Shown: positions 14,078-42,366 of the stretch, in pieces
Position numbering within the stretch: position 1 is the stretch's first letter
Layout of the letters: each line of letters starts with the position of its first letter
Source: Lingula anatina
Taxonomy: Eukaryota > Brachiopoda > Lingulata > Lingulida > Lingulidae
Direction of reading: 5' to 3'
DNA: 64,000 nucleotides
Assembly (NCBI RefSeq): GCF_001039355.2
Contig: NW_019775392.1
Coordinates: forward strand, 339,005 to 403,004
Made by a program: the position numbers and the translations under genes
The notes under the pieces: model-generated
Databases searched by the model: none
The model's input: only the letters and a program-made list of their open reading frames with translations
What the model was told of the DNA's origin: nothing

Positions 14078-14623
14078 CAAAACCTCTTTGACTGCATTCC
14101 CATAGCTTATTGTACTAGCAGGCTCGAATTATCTCAGTGGGGTTTCTCGCAAAGATGCTGTTAAAATGTAATCAGCTTCATTGTCTGACACACCCCCTCG
14201 CAAATAAGCAACATGAACAACATCATGGACCACAAAGTTTTCCTGATTTTACCCAAGTAATTTAAGTTACGAGGAGGCATGCCAGACATTTAAGCCACTT
14301 AAACTGAATCCAATTTACCCAGAATCCCCGAGGAGTTGGATTGATCCAGCTAGTACGACAGGGTTATATGGGAGCGGTCCCTTAGATGGAGATAATTAAT
14401 TAATCTACCGTTCATCAGCAAACACTTGAGCATCTTCTGCTGGTGTTGTTATCTTAGTAGAGTTGCACTGCTGGAATTTTATCAGGATGTCCTTAGCTCT
14501 CTGAATGTCTTGCTCTATGACCCACAATAAGGACAATCCTGGATGACTCAACATATTCTTGAAATGTTCGACACCAATACGCCCCAGGCCAAACAGGGCC
14601 ACGCCATGGCGGCCTTGATCCAT
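8533..14623 (-). CDS. Gfo/Idh/MocA family oxidoreductase, inositol 2-dehydrogenase-like
   Basis: Probable NAD(P)-dependent sugar or inositol dehydrogenase, cytosolic, resembling the YrbE-like/inositol 2-dehydrogenase proteins of invertebrates. Seven exons join in frame: 14623-14409, 12221-12151, 11878-11770, 11179-11046, 10606-10383, 9409-9238 and 8672-8533 (stop TAG at 8533-8535), giving 354 residues, usual for the family. All introns have GT-AG ends. The N-terminal Rossmann loop GLGRIG is at residues 12-17, VVCTPSFTH follows in exon 2, and the EKP motif (K103) in exon 3. GFNRRFD spans exons 3-4. D182 and H186 in the GGFPND...HDID motif complete the family's catalytic Lys/Asp/His set. The start ATG follows a good acceptor (TTAACAG|TGACTC at 14629), so a noncoding first exon further upstream is likely. 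The family call is firm; the exact substrate is not determined. Confidence 0.9.
8864..8909. repeat. (GT)n microsatellite in intron 6 of the oxidoreductase gene
   Basis: About 45 bases of GT dinucleotide, between exons 7 and 6 of the minus-strand oxidoreductase gene. Confidence 0.97.
9936..10104. mobile_element. hAT-like MITE (CAGGGGCGGAT family), copy 2
   Basis: A complete 169-bp copy, starting CAGGGGCGGATTTA and ending GAATCCGCCCCTG. It is flanked by ATATT duplications at 9931-9935 and 10105-10109. It lies inside intron 5 of the oxidoreductase gene. The interior GAAGACGGTCA motifs match copy 1. Confidence 0.87.
13546..14063. repeat. Degenerate ~95-bp tandem array with AATTAATT blocks, ending in CA/A microsatellite
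   Basis: Blocks of AATTAATTAATT recur about every 95-110 bases, separated by related text (CTTCCTTGGCCCA, TTTTGACCT, CTGAAATTTTAATT, and ATTTCATCAAAATCCATCC at the end). The array ends in (CA)n from about 14022 and an A run near 14061-14077. It lies in intron 1 of the oxidoreductase gene. The closing segment resembles widespread invertebrate repeats that terminate in a microsatellite. Confidence 0.7.
14090..14381. mobile_element. MITE with CATTCCCAT-type inverted ends, about 290 bp
   Basis: The left end GACTGCATTCCCATAGCTTA and the right end (GTTATATGGGAGCGGTCCC) pair as inverted repeats, extended inward by TGTACTAGCAG against GCTAGTACGACA. TTA follows the right end. The CCCGAGGAGTTGGATTGATC segment is shared with the elements near 58790 and 63780. 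It sits just downstream of exon 1 in oxidoreductase intron 1, about 30 bases from the splice donor. Confidence 0.6.
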
Positions 14624-15324
14624 GAGTCACTGTTAATGATAAAAAAATAACTGATAACCTAATAATTTAGTTATCTATTTATGCTGCAGACATTGCCATT
14701 TAACTTTATCTTTTAAGTCGATGACAATGAAGTAAAATCAATGAAATCAAAAATAAAATATATGCATTTCTTTTCCTTTTGCACACTTAACAGCTTTATG
14801 TTTAACAGGAAAGGAAAAGCAGAAAAAGAAAGGGAAAGAGGTGTATATGAAGTTTAATAAGCAAAAAATTGCTTGATACCCTCATTAATTTTTATAATAA
14901 AAAGTAGAAATATAATCTTTTTGGATTTAATTTTTCTATTTTTTTGTCAACAAAAGATCGCAAAAAAACAAATTTCACAAAACTATCAATTTTACCTGGT
15001 CTTAAATTTCCATCAAAACAGTTCTAAAGCAATTGAGTAAGTGCAATATAAAGCATACCAGTAGATCTATATACTGATACAGTATACCTCCTTGATTTGA
15101 AAATGTAGACAATATCATTTATGTAAACGATCGATCCATAGTGAGTGAAATGCATATAGATCATTCTAGATCTCAATGTGGTGGTGTTGATATAAAAAAA
15201 TTATTTATAATTATAAAAATATTAAAACAAAGTTAGTAAGTGCCACTTACGTGCATTTATACCCACCTATCGTCAAGTAGCATTCAGACCGAACAAAAAA
15301 AGTTTTGAACTCGCAGTCAACCTA

Positions 15325-15500
15325 TAACATGCACGTGCGAATGAGGCCTCCACACTCCTTACAGTGCTATGGCTGTGGAAAGATAAACACGCCGACCCAA
15401 CAGCAACTGCAAGATATATAACGTTGTGCTTCTTTTAGACTACAAAATATACCACGTGACGTCAGGTGTTCAGATAAAGTATCACGTGCTCGGACCGTCC
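15325..15500 (-). promoter_or_regulatory. E-box/CRE cluster, probable promoter of the oxidoreductase gene
   Basis: The region contains CACGTG at 15453-15458 overlapping a perfect palindromic CRE TGACGTCA at 15457-15464, a further CACGTG at about 15484, and GCACGTGC near 15333. It is richer in CpG than its surroundings. It lies about 0.8 kb upstream of the oxidoreductase ATG, which itself follows a splice acceptor, so a noncoding exon 1 starting here is plausible. No transcript evidence is available. Confidence 0.45.
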
Positions 15501-15599
15501 TAAGAATATTGAATATGTTGCAGAATTCGTCGTGACTTTTGGGAATTTTAATAGCGTAACACACCCACGTACGGTCAATAAGAATGAACATTTGAAGTT

Positions 15600-16050
15600 G
15601 ACGATAGTAAAAAAATAATAATTCTTAAAACGTGTCTAATTGTACATTTCCAAATAGTATTTGAACCACAGATTCCGATTCTAAATGATTCAGCATACAA
15701 TCACAACGATGAGACTGAGATATTTGATTGTGAATAGGGCATGGTAATTTTCCCATTTCTGCACACGTAATGAACGTTACGTCATGGTATATGAACAAAA
15801 AAAACTCAAAGCGAGACAAATTAACAATCCAGCAACTTGAAAATGTACAAGATGAAATAACATAAGCATAATAAGTTTGATGTGGGGCAATTTGCAGTTG
15901 AATGTTGATAAAAGGTACCCAGAATATCACTTTGTAGACAACCCAAAGAAATGTGATTTTTATTTTCATCTTCAAATAGGGAGGTGATCTCGTAACAATA
16001 GATTTCTAGTTGTCACGCAACATTTTTTATTAAGTTTTATGTTGTATTTC
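15600..16050. other. Intergenic, nothing recognised
   Basis: Open frames on the minus strand (15625-15975) show no conserved motif. No repeat was identified. Confidence 0.35.
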
Positions 16051-16051
16051 C

Positions 16052-16631
16052 AATGCACAGTGCCTCTCTAATACAATTTTAAAACTTAGGCATGAGAAGT
16101 AAAAGCTACAGAAACTAACCCCGACGTAAGTTACGCCGTATGAATAGTAACGCCCATTTCATGACGCCATTACATTGTAAGATGAAAGAGTAAAAAGATT
16201 GACAACTGTCATGTGTCTGCCTCTCATTCCGACCAAACTGACACAAAAATCTGTGTTTAAATACCAATTACTGACTATATACATTGCTTCAACAATAAAG
16301 ACACTTAATATTTTTCCCTTTATCACCCACTTTTTAATAATACATTTCAAAGTATGTAGTTACAACAAATTGTTATGGCAATTCAAATCATATACAAACT
16401 AAACAAAAAGATGCTTGAGCAGTGTAATTCCGATGTATAATGCCCTTTTAATACAATGTCAAACCTAAGGCATAAGAAGTAAAAGCTGTAGCAACTAGCT
16501 ACGGCGTCAAATGATTACACTATGCTATGAATAGTAACGCTCATTACACGACACTTTGTAAAAATCCAAGAATGAAAGGATTTACAACTGTCATGTGTCT
16601 GCCTCTCAATCCGACCAAACTGACACCAATT

Positions 16632-16696
<65 letters not shown>

Positions 16697-16735
16697 CGTA
16701 AACAACAGAGACACCAATATTTTTGTTTTTAACCC
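16052..16735. repeat. Diverged ~380-bp tandem duplication
   Basis: Segments 16052-16420 and 16428-16735 align in order. Shared blocks include AGGCATGAGAAGTAAAAGCT, TATGAATAGTAACGC and ACAACTGTCATGTGTCTGCC. The second copy carries a (TA)n expansion at 16638-16694 where the first has a short TATATACATTG, so the microsatellite grew after duplication. No coding evidence. Confidence 0.75.
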
Positions 16736-17589
16736 CGTTTAATTACAAATTTAAAAATACGCTCTTTCATGAAATATTTTTCCCCCAAGCTCTGCCTTTT
16801 TTCTCTCCCGGTACCGTTTTTGAATGTCTGCTCTGCTTAGTGGTATATTCTGCTTAAAAGAAACGGAATTTACTGGTATTATTATCTCATAAAAATATTT
16901 TTTAGTGGCCCCTTAGATTAGAAACTTCATTAAAACCTACTGTTTAATGTACAAAATTATGGAAAATTAATGGAAATGTACCGTCAAATGTAATGTACGT
17001 TACTGCATGTACATTAATATACAATGTTACACTTTTTACACAAATTGTATACATATTGATAATCGAGCTACACACGATATGTTTTCAATGTTGTCAGCTA
17101 CAGAACCAGCTATTTACGATTCTAAGATTGTTCACTTAATAGAAAATGATTCCCATGAAAATACTCCAGATAGAGTAAGCCTATTTACCAATCAAATCAT
17201 TTCAAACTTCTTGACGCATGAAAATGACTGTCTGCTAAACTTCGGAATATAGGTGTGTGCACAGGAAACCCACTCGGAACGTCTCGGATGTCTCCGCACT
17301 CGACAATATGTATGGAGCTTGCGGAATGAGCCGAGGATTGCCGATTGCAGGAAACCAAGAAAACCACATGCAGAGCTATTTTGGTATTTTTATATTTCGA
17401 GTTCGAAATATACGGTAACGTATATTACGGTAACGTACATTACTTCAGGCCACAATTTTCAAAATGAAAAAAATACTGAAAGTCTCAGCTCTATCAGAGC
17501 TTTTGCGTTCCGTTGGGACGTATACCATATTATTTGATAACTGCATAAAAAGTTTTTTTATGTGAACAGTGTTTTACTGGGAATTATTA

Positions 17590-17766
17590 CACTGCTTTTC
17601 TTTTAAAATTAGATAGCATATCGATCGTACAGAGGATCAGATCGGCCCATGTCATTCCAGCTGTCTTCATTTCAGTGTCCGTGCTCTTTCGCAAAGTCTG
17701 CCTGGGTCTTCCAACTTTCCGCTTTCCCTGGGGGTTCCAGTCTAGTGACTGGCGAGTTACGTTTGA
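17590..17766 (-). pseudogene. LINE reverse-transcriptase C-terminal fragment
   Basis: The minus strand encodes LDWNPQGKRKVGRPR followed by TEMKTAGMTWADL, the characteristic C-terminal tail of non-LTR retrotransposon polyproteins. Only about 55 residues remain, no reverse-transcriptase or endonuclease domain is present, and a CA microsatellite abuts it. The same fragment recurs at 18730-18906 and 21277-21453 because the whole block is duplicated. It is a dead fragment. Confidence 0.75.
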
Positions 17767-17786
17767 TGTTGGTTTGCACACACTCA

Positions 17787-17822
<36 letters not shown>

Positions 17823-17830
17823 AGCATTTA

Positions 17831-18186
17831 CAGGGCCGTAGCCTGAGCAAAATGCCAGGGGGGCAGTAAGCGGACACGAGGGGGCGAAGCCCCCCGAGGG
17901 GGCAGGGTGTGGGAGGGGCTGTCCCCCTCCCATGGTGTGGAAAATTTTTAAAAACTGTATGTATAATACTGCATTTGGTGCATTTTAACTGTTATTTATT
18001 GCTCAATCAGAAGTCAGAAATTGTGGGTTCATTTTGCCATAAGTACAGCCTGGGGGATAGCTCCCTAAGGGAGGGTGAGTTTTTTGGCATGAACTGAGTT
18101 GGCTAAAAACAGTACACCTTTGTAAACAGATTGTTGAATGATTGTCTAGTGGCCATGAGTGCATTTTCTCACAGAATTGATACCAA
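17831..18186. mobile_element. CAGGGCCGTAGCC MITE, truncated at N
   Basis: It starts CAGGGCCGTAGCC after ATTTA, as in the complete copies, and is cut at the single N (18187). Its internal sequence matches 21518 onward almost base for base. Confidence 0.8.
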
Positions 18187-18729
18187 NTATACATATTGAT
18201 AATCGAGCTACACACGATATGTTTTCAATGTTGTCAGCTACAGAACCAGCTATTTACGATTCTAAGATTGTTCACTTAATAGAAAATGATTCCCATGAAA
18301 ATACTCCAGATAGAGTAAGCCTATTTACCAATCAAATCATTTCAAACTTCTTGACGCATGAAAATGACTGTCTGCTAAACTTCGGAATATAGGTGTGTGC
18401 ACAGGAAACCCACTCGGAACGTCTCGGATGTCTCCGCACTCGACAATATGTATGGAGCTTGCGGAATGAGCCGAGGATTGCCGATTGCAGGAAACCAAGA
18501 AAACCACATGCAGAGCTATTTTGGTATTTTTATATTTCGAGTTCGAAATATACGGTAACGTATATTACGGTAACGTACATTACTTCAGGCCACAATTTTC
18601 AAAATGAAAAAAATACTGAAAGTCTCAGCTCTATCAGAGCTTTTGCGTTCCGTTGGGACGTATACCATATTATTTGATAACTGCATAAAAAGTTTTTTTA
18701 TGTGAACAGTGTTTTACTGGGAATTATTA

Positions 18730-18906
18730 CACTGCTTTTCTTTTAAAATTAGATAGCATATCGATCGTACAGAGGATCAGATCGGCCCATGTCATTCCAG
18801 CTGTCTTCATTTCAGTGTCCGTGCTCTTTCGCAAAGTCTGCCTGGGTCTTCCAACTTTCCGCTTTCCCTGGGGGTTCCAGTCTAGTGACTGGCGAGTTAC
18901 GTTTGA
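18730..18906 (-). pseudogene. LINE C-terminal fragment, second copy
   Basis: Same GKRKVGRPR...MTWADL fragment as at 17590-17766, carried along in the duplicated block. Confidence 0.72.
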
Positions 18907-18958
18907 TGTTGGTTTGCACACACTCACAAACACACACACACACACACACACGCATTTA

Positions 18959-19424
18959 CAGGGCCGTAGCCTGAGCAAAATGCCAGGGGGGGCAGTAAGC
19001 GGACACGAGAGGGCGAAGCCCCCGAGGGGGGAGGGTGTGGGAGGGGGTGTCCCCCCTCCCATGGTGTGGAAAAAATTTTAAAAATGTATGTATAATACTG
19101 CATTGTGGTGCACTTTAACTGTTATTTATTGCTCAATCAGAAGTCAGAAATTGTGGGTTCATTTTGCCATAAGTACAGCCTGGGGGATAGCTCCCTAAGG
19201 GAGGGTGAGCTTTTTGGCATGAACTGAGTTGGCTAAAAACAGTACACCTTTGTAAACAGATTGTTGAATGATTGTCTAGTGGCCATGAGTGCATTTTCTC
19301 ACAGAATTGATACCAACTTTGCAATTATTTTTTAAACCTTTGCGATTATTATTATTTTTTTTTTTGCACCTCAAATCCCAGGGGGGGCAGCTGCCCCCCC
19401 TGCCCCCCGGAGGCTACGGCCCTG
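18959..19424. mobile_element. Complete CAGGGCCGTAGCC MITE (466 bp)
   Basis: Perfect 13-bp inverted ends CAGGGCCGTAGCC and GGCTACGGCCCTG, flanked by ATTTA duplications (18954-18958 and 19425-19429). Both ends carry long G/C runs (GGGGGGCAG, CTGCCCCCC). CAGGG ends with a 5-bp duplication again suggest a hAT-type element. It is non-autonomous. Confidence 0.88.
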
Positions 19425-20090
19425 ATTTAAATGAATCATGATTCGTTTGAAACTGAGTGATGTTACAAAACATCGAATCCGAGTAACGTTTCGAAGAATT
19501 ATGATACGCGAAGAGATTTAATTTATTCTCGAGTATTGGTGCAAATATCCCGAAAAGAATGCTCTAAGTTTGTGCTATTTACAGAATTTACTGTATAATG
19601 TTTTGAGTAGACAAATCTAAAAACGGAACTGAACTTGGGACCGGGCCTGTTCATTCTCTTTTGATACAGAAGTCATATAATGGGTTCAGAATGTTCGACA
19701 TCTATCGAAATTATTTTCGTTGTTTCATTCGTTTTGAACTACATCTTGCCAAGAAGTTTTGTTGTTGTTGTTGTTGTGTCTTGTTTCGAGTCTTTTTTTT
19801 ATTTTTAAGTGGCATGTGTAGTCTACATGTAACTCATGATCATTCGGATGTAGCTATATCTGTACGTAACGTAGATAACGTCGCTACACCTTTTTTCGAT
19901 TTCAAAGTGGCAAGAAAGATATCGTTTTTGTTGTAGGCCCCTACTGGTATTATAGTAGATTTAGCATGTTAGAAATGGTAATTTTAGTGAAATAAGCTTG
20001 TACGTGTAGTTTATTGTTGATTCCGGTAACTGGTAAATTTACAGCAAGAAAAAAAAATCAGTCATTTCCTTTCGCTGGCGTTCTACTGCC

Positions 20091-20222
20091 ATGACATACA
20101 ACTTGTCGAGTCACCAACACGAACCTTATTATATTGATGAGCCCTTCTTGACTGACCTTGACATTAAAAAGCAAGTCCAATCCGCGGATGGATCTCGTTC
20201 TCGATATATTAGGTTTACGTAA
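20091..20222 (+). CDS. 43-codon upstream ORF before SPG7 exon 1 (haplotype 2 copy)
   Basis: ATG at 20091 opens a frame starting MTYNLSSHQHEPYYIDE and ending RYIRFT with TAA at 20220-20222. It is not of low complexity and is conserved in the second block (22644-22775) with one Val-to-Asp change. A three-codon uORF (ATG GAG TAA) follows at 20267-20275. If transcription starts upstream, both would precede the SPG7 ATG. Function unknown; chance conservation between two alleles cannot be excluded. Confidence 0.3.
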   Translation: MTYNLSSHQHEPYYIDEPFLTDLDIKKQVQSADGSRSRYIRFT

Positions 20223-20304
20223 AAATAGAGTGTGACGGAGGCTGAAACGAAGGCATACATAAGACGATGGAGTAACTTGTACGGAATTTATCTACTAGAA
20301 AATT

Positions 20305-20610
20305 ATGAGCTTTCGTCTAAAGAGTGGTGAATGGTTTGCATTCAGAAACACAATGGAGAGGCTGCTGTACCAAGACTGTGTACGCATAAGTCGATATTTT
20401 AGGCGTTTTTGTTTAAAGAAGAAACAAGCGGCAGTTTTGTCAACTGTGGATGCTGAAAGACACCACTCTGATTACTTCACTTCCCCTGCTGCCAGTGTCT
20501 CTCAGGCAGCTTCCATCTTGCGTCGTCCTGGGACCCCTAAAGAAAAAGAAGACTATGTTGCATTTCTTTGTGAAAAAGAGATGCAGAGACTTACCAATGG
20601 GCACTTGACT
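20305..20610 (+). CDS. SPG7: Second copy of SPG7 exon 1 (probable allelic duplicate)
   Basis: ATG through CACTTGACT followed by GTAAGTGTAG, encoding 102 residues identical to those of 22858-23163. It is followed not by SPG7 exon 2 but by a non-shared insert, a single N and a repeat of the block. It is most likely the other haplotype rather than a true duplicate exon. If real, it would provide an alternative first exon encoding the same mitochondrial presequence. Confidence 0.6.
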
Positions 20611-21276
20611 GTAAGTGTAGGTATTATGTACCATTTCATATTATTTTGCTACGTACTACAATTTAGGGTGCACACATGATATTTTTCTAAGTGAGCTAGA
20701 GACTTGAAATTTTGTGCACAGATAGCCACACATTTGAGTATGAATAATCAATTTAAAATTTTAATCTATCTCATTTAGATCAAAAGTTATTCAAGTTTTA
20801 GTAACACCATGTTTGTTATTTTTTTCAGGCGCTATTTTCAAAAATGAGACAAAAGTTGCCCCCATCATTTTTCATCCCCTTCATATTGTCACAGACATTT
20901 GAAATTTGGCACACATTAAGTATAGAAGTTGGGCATTAACCCAAAGTTTAAATTTTGGTTCTAGCATTTTCCTAAGCAGAGTTATGTGCATGTGAATTAA
21001 GCAAAATGAAGGATTTTTTGGTACTTTTGTNGTTCTCGCACAGGAAACCAAGAAAACCACATGCAGAGCTATTTTGGTATTTTGATATTTCGAGTTCGAA
21101 ATTTACGGTAACGTACATTACGGTAACGTACATTACTTCAGGCCACAATTTTCAAAATGAAAAAAATACTGAAAGTCTCAGCTCTATCAGAGCTTTTGCG
21201 TTGGGACGTATACCATATTATTTGATAACTGCATAAAAAGTTTTTTATGTGAACAGTGTTTTACTGGGAATTATTA

Positions 21277-21453
21277 CACTGCTTTTCTTTTAAAATTAGA
21301 TAGCATATCGATCGTACAGAGGATCAGATCGGCCCATGTCATTCCAGCTGTCTTCATTTCAGTGTCTGTGCTCCTTCGCAAAGTCTGCCTGGGTCTTCCA
21401 ACTTTCCGCTTTCCCTGGGGGTTCCAGTCTAGTGACTGGCGAGTTACGTTTGA
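21277..21453 (-). pseudogene. LINE C-terminal fragment, third copy
   Basis: Same fragment as at 17590-17766, with one Lys-to-Arg change. Confidence 0.72.
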
Positions 21454-21473
21454 TGTTGGTTTGCACACACTCA

Positions 21474-21509
<36 letters not shown>

Positions 21510-21517
21510 AGCATTTA

Positions 21518-21992
21518 CAGGGCCGTAGCCTGAGCAAAATGCCAGGGGGGCAGTAAGCGGACACGAGGGGGCGAAGCCCCCCGAGGGGGCAGGGTGTGGG
21601 AGGGGCTGTCCCCCTCCCATGGTGTGGAAAATTTTTAAAAACTGTATGTATAATACTGCATTTGGTGCATTTTAACTGTTATTTATTGCTCAATCAGAAG
21701 TCAGAAATTGTGGGTTCATTTTGCCATAAGTACAGCCTGGGGGATAGCTCCCTAAGGGAGGGTGAGTTTTTTGGCATGAACTGAGTTGGCTAAAAACAGT
21801 ACACCTTTGTAAACAGATTGTTGAATGATTGTCTAGTGGCCATGAGTGCATTTTCTCACAGAATTGATACCAAATTTGCAATTATTTTTTAAACCTTTGC
21901 GATTATTATTATTATTTTTTTTTTGCACCTCAAATCCCGGGGGGGGGGGGGCAGCTGCCCACCCCCCTGCCCCCCCGGAGGCTACGGCCCTG
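21518..21992. mobile_element. Complete CAGGGCCGTAGCC MITE (475 bp)
   Basis: Inverted ends and ATTTA flanks as in 18959-19424, with longer G and C runs near the right end. It is allelic with that copy rather than an independent insertion, since the flanks are also the same. Confidence 0.88.
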
Positions 21993-22643
21993 ATTTAAAT
22001 GAATCATATGATTCGTTTGAAACTGAGTGATGTTACAAAACATCGAATCCGAGTAACGCTTCGAAGAATTATGATACGCGAAGAGATTTAATTTATTCTC
22101 GAGTATTGGTGCAAATATCCCTAAAAGAATGCTCTAAGTTTGTGCTATTTACAGAATTTATAATGTTTTAAGTGGACAAATCTAAAAACGGAACTGAACT
22201 TGGGACCGGGCCTGTTCATTCTCTTTTGATACAGAAGTCATATAATGGGTTCAGAATGTTCGACATCTATCGAAATTATTTTCATTGTTTAAATTCGTTT
22301 TGAACTACATCTTGCCAAGAAGTTGTTGTTGTTGTTGTGTCTTGTTTCGAGTCTTTTTTTTATTTTTAAGTGGCATGTGTACATGTAACTCATGATCATT
22401 CGGATGTAGCTATATCTGTACGTAACGTAGATAACGTCGCTACACCTTTTTTCGATTTCAAAGTGGCAAGAAAGATCGTTTTTGTTGTAGGCCTCTACTG
22501 GTATTATAGTAGATTAAGCATGTTAGAAATGGTAATTTTAGTGAAATAAGCTTGTACGTGTAGTTTATTGTTGATTCCGGTAACTGGTAAATTTACAGCA
22601 AGAAAAAAAATCAGTCATTTCCTTTCGCTGGCGTTCTACTGCC

Positions 22644-22775
22644 ATGACATACAACTTGTCGAGTCACCAACACGAACCTTATTATATTGATGAGCCCTTC
22701 TTGACTGACCTTGACATTAAAAAGCAAGACCAATCCGCGGATGGATCTCGTTCTCGATATATTAGGTTTACGTAA
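22644..22775 (+). CDS. 43-codon upstream ORF before SPG7 exon 1 (haplotype 1 copy)
   Basis: Same frame as 20091-20222 with KQD in place of KQV. A three-codon uORF (ATG GAG TAA) lies at 22820-22828, 29 bases before the SPG7 ATG. Coding status unproven. Confidence 0.3.
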   Translation: MTYNLSSHQHEPYYIDEPFLTDLDIKKQDQSADGSRSRYIRFT

Positions 22776-22857
22776 AAATAGAGTGTGACGGAGGCTGAAA
22801 CGAAGGCATACATAAGACGATGGAGTAACTTGTACGGAATTTATCTACTAGAAAATT

Positions 22858-40947
<18,090 letters not shown>

Positions 40948-41240
40948 TTGGGGTTGCCGAGATGACTTTCAGAAGCTAACTGAATTCTTCATCCTGTGGC
41001 AAAAATTATGAAAAGACCCGAGGAGTCATCTGGTACAATTTCACCTTCAGACTTTTTAAAAGTTGGTTAATAATTTTGTATGCTGAGACAGAATTATAAA
41101 CAATGAATTCAGCAGTTAATTGGGGAGGGGCAGGAAACAGTTTATAATTGAAATGAGGAGAGCATAAATGTGTATTAAGTAAGAGACATAAATGTACAAT
41201 ACCAAGCAGCTGCAAGTTGTGTTGAATGCAAATTAGTTTT

Positions 41241-41246
41241 AATAAA
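41241..41246 (+). terminator. Polyadenylation signal of SPG7
   Basis: AATAAA 294 bases after the SPG7 stop codon. A TTTATT (AATAAA on the minus strand) lies about 40 bases further on, near 41282, and could serve the converging PPxY gene. Confidence 0.65.
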
Positions 41247-41289
41247 AACAAAAAAAGCTAAATTTGGTATTTTCTTTTGCTTTTTATTC

Positions 41290-42366
41290 CCCAAGTATCA
41301 GTTTTTTCATATTTGGCCATAATTTGGGACTTCCTGCAGTTATGTGCTATACATGAATAAATCTCTGACAATCCAAATCCGGGAAATATGGGAAAAAATT
41401 AATATACAGTTATTAAGGCACTAAAATTTTGATATGGCACAAACAAAAATATTTAGTACACAGTCTGCGAAATCTGGTTGCACATGGAATTATATACATG
41501 TACCAGTGACACTGAGAAATGGAATGTCTTGAGTGTATATGTATATTAACAGTCAATATAATATCTTATCAAAATATGATTAATACACTAAGTATTATAA
41601 TATATGATGTTAAGTTCCCCACCCTGAGAAGAAAAAAGACATGCCTCTTTACAAAATACATTTAAAAAGTATGTACCACTCAGTGGAAAAAATAGCAGTA
41701 AACTGTAAAACTGCACCTTCTTCAAAAATGTATAAATGTTTGTTCTGCAAATAATGCATAATCGGCTGTTAAAAGAAAATGGTATATAGACCTTCAGATG
41801 CATATAAAACTGAACAAATTTGTTCATAAAGAACAATGAATTACTACATTCATGTTGGTAAATGTTCTCCATGCCTCCAGTTTCTCACACTTAACATTCA
41901 TGTCCAGCATGTTTGTCTGAAAAACCAAGTTTCAACATGAATATGTTTACCGTTACATCAATTTCCTATTTCATTAAAAAAATTGAAAATTTTGACAATA
42001 TGCACTCATGCCAAAATAAAAAAGTTTTCATTTTTGACTTTCAGCAAAACTGACCTTTGAACTACAAGGCAAACTGCATCTCATAACTTATATTTAAAGC
42101 TTTTAATAGCAGAAATGAAAAAAATTAACCATTTTTTCCCTAAAAATTGATGTCAAAAAACCTATTGCTCAATCTTTGTTTACTCAAAGAATTTTTGTCA
42201 GGTATGCCTTGGCATTTATGAGAAAACTGGCAAAATTTCAGAAAAAAAATCCATTTCTTGGATATATGAGCATCTACATAACCACTTCAAATAGTAAAAA
42301 ACAATTGCTCCAGCTTTTCTTCTTTTAACATGAAAGTTGCCCTCCTTAATTGGTGCAAACAAAAAA
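41290..42366 (-). other. Probable 3' untranslated region of the PPxY gene
   Basis: AT-rich and without recognisable coding potential on either strand. It lies between the stop codon of the 439-aa gene and the converging SPG7 3' end. The short open frame on the minus strand at 41588-41872 has no motif. Extent inferred from AATAAA positions only. Confidence 0.45.

Larger units (their letters stand above)
17045..18186. repeat. Duplicated block A1 (probable haplotype 1 contig end)
   Basis: This ~1.14-kb block is nearly identical to 18188-19316 and, from about 17360 on, to 21038-21876. It ends exactly at the single N at 18187. Its GC-rich part and CA repeat length agree with 21038-21876 rather than with 18188-19316. 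A 67-codon open frame (ending at 17252) is kept in two copies but has no recognised family. Confidence 0.85.
18188..21030. repeat. Duplicated block A2+B (probable alternative haplotype)
   Basis: Bounded by single N bases at 18187 and 21031. Its left part repeats 17045-18186, and its right part (about 19317-20640) repeats 21877-23200. It contains a second copy of SPG7 exon 1. Differences are small indels and roughly 1-2% substitutions. After about 20655 it holds a non-shared ~370-bp insert. Confidence 0.85.

Noticed and set aside
17007-17252. Possible gene in the duplicated block (IHIDNRATHDMFSML...)
   Set aside because: 67-81 codons with no recognised family and no splice sites; identical in the second copy only because the block is duplicated.
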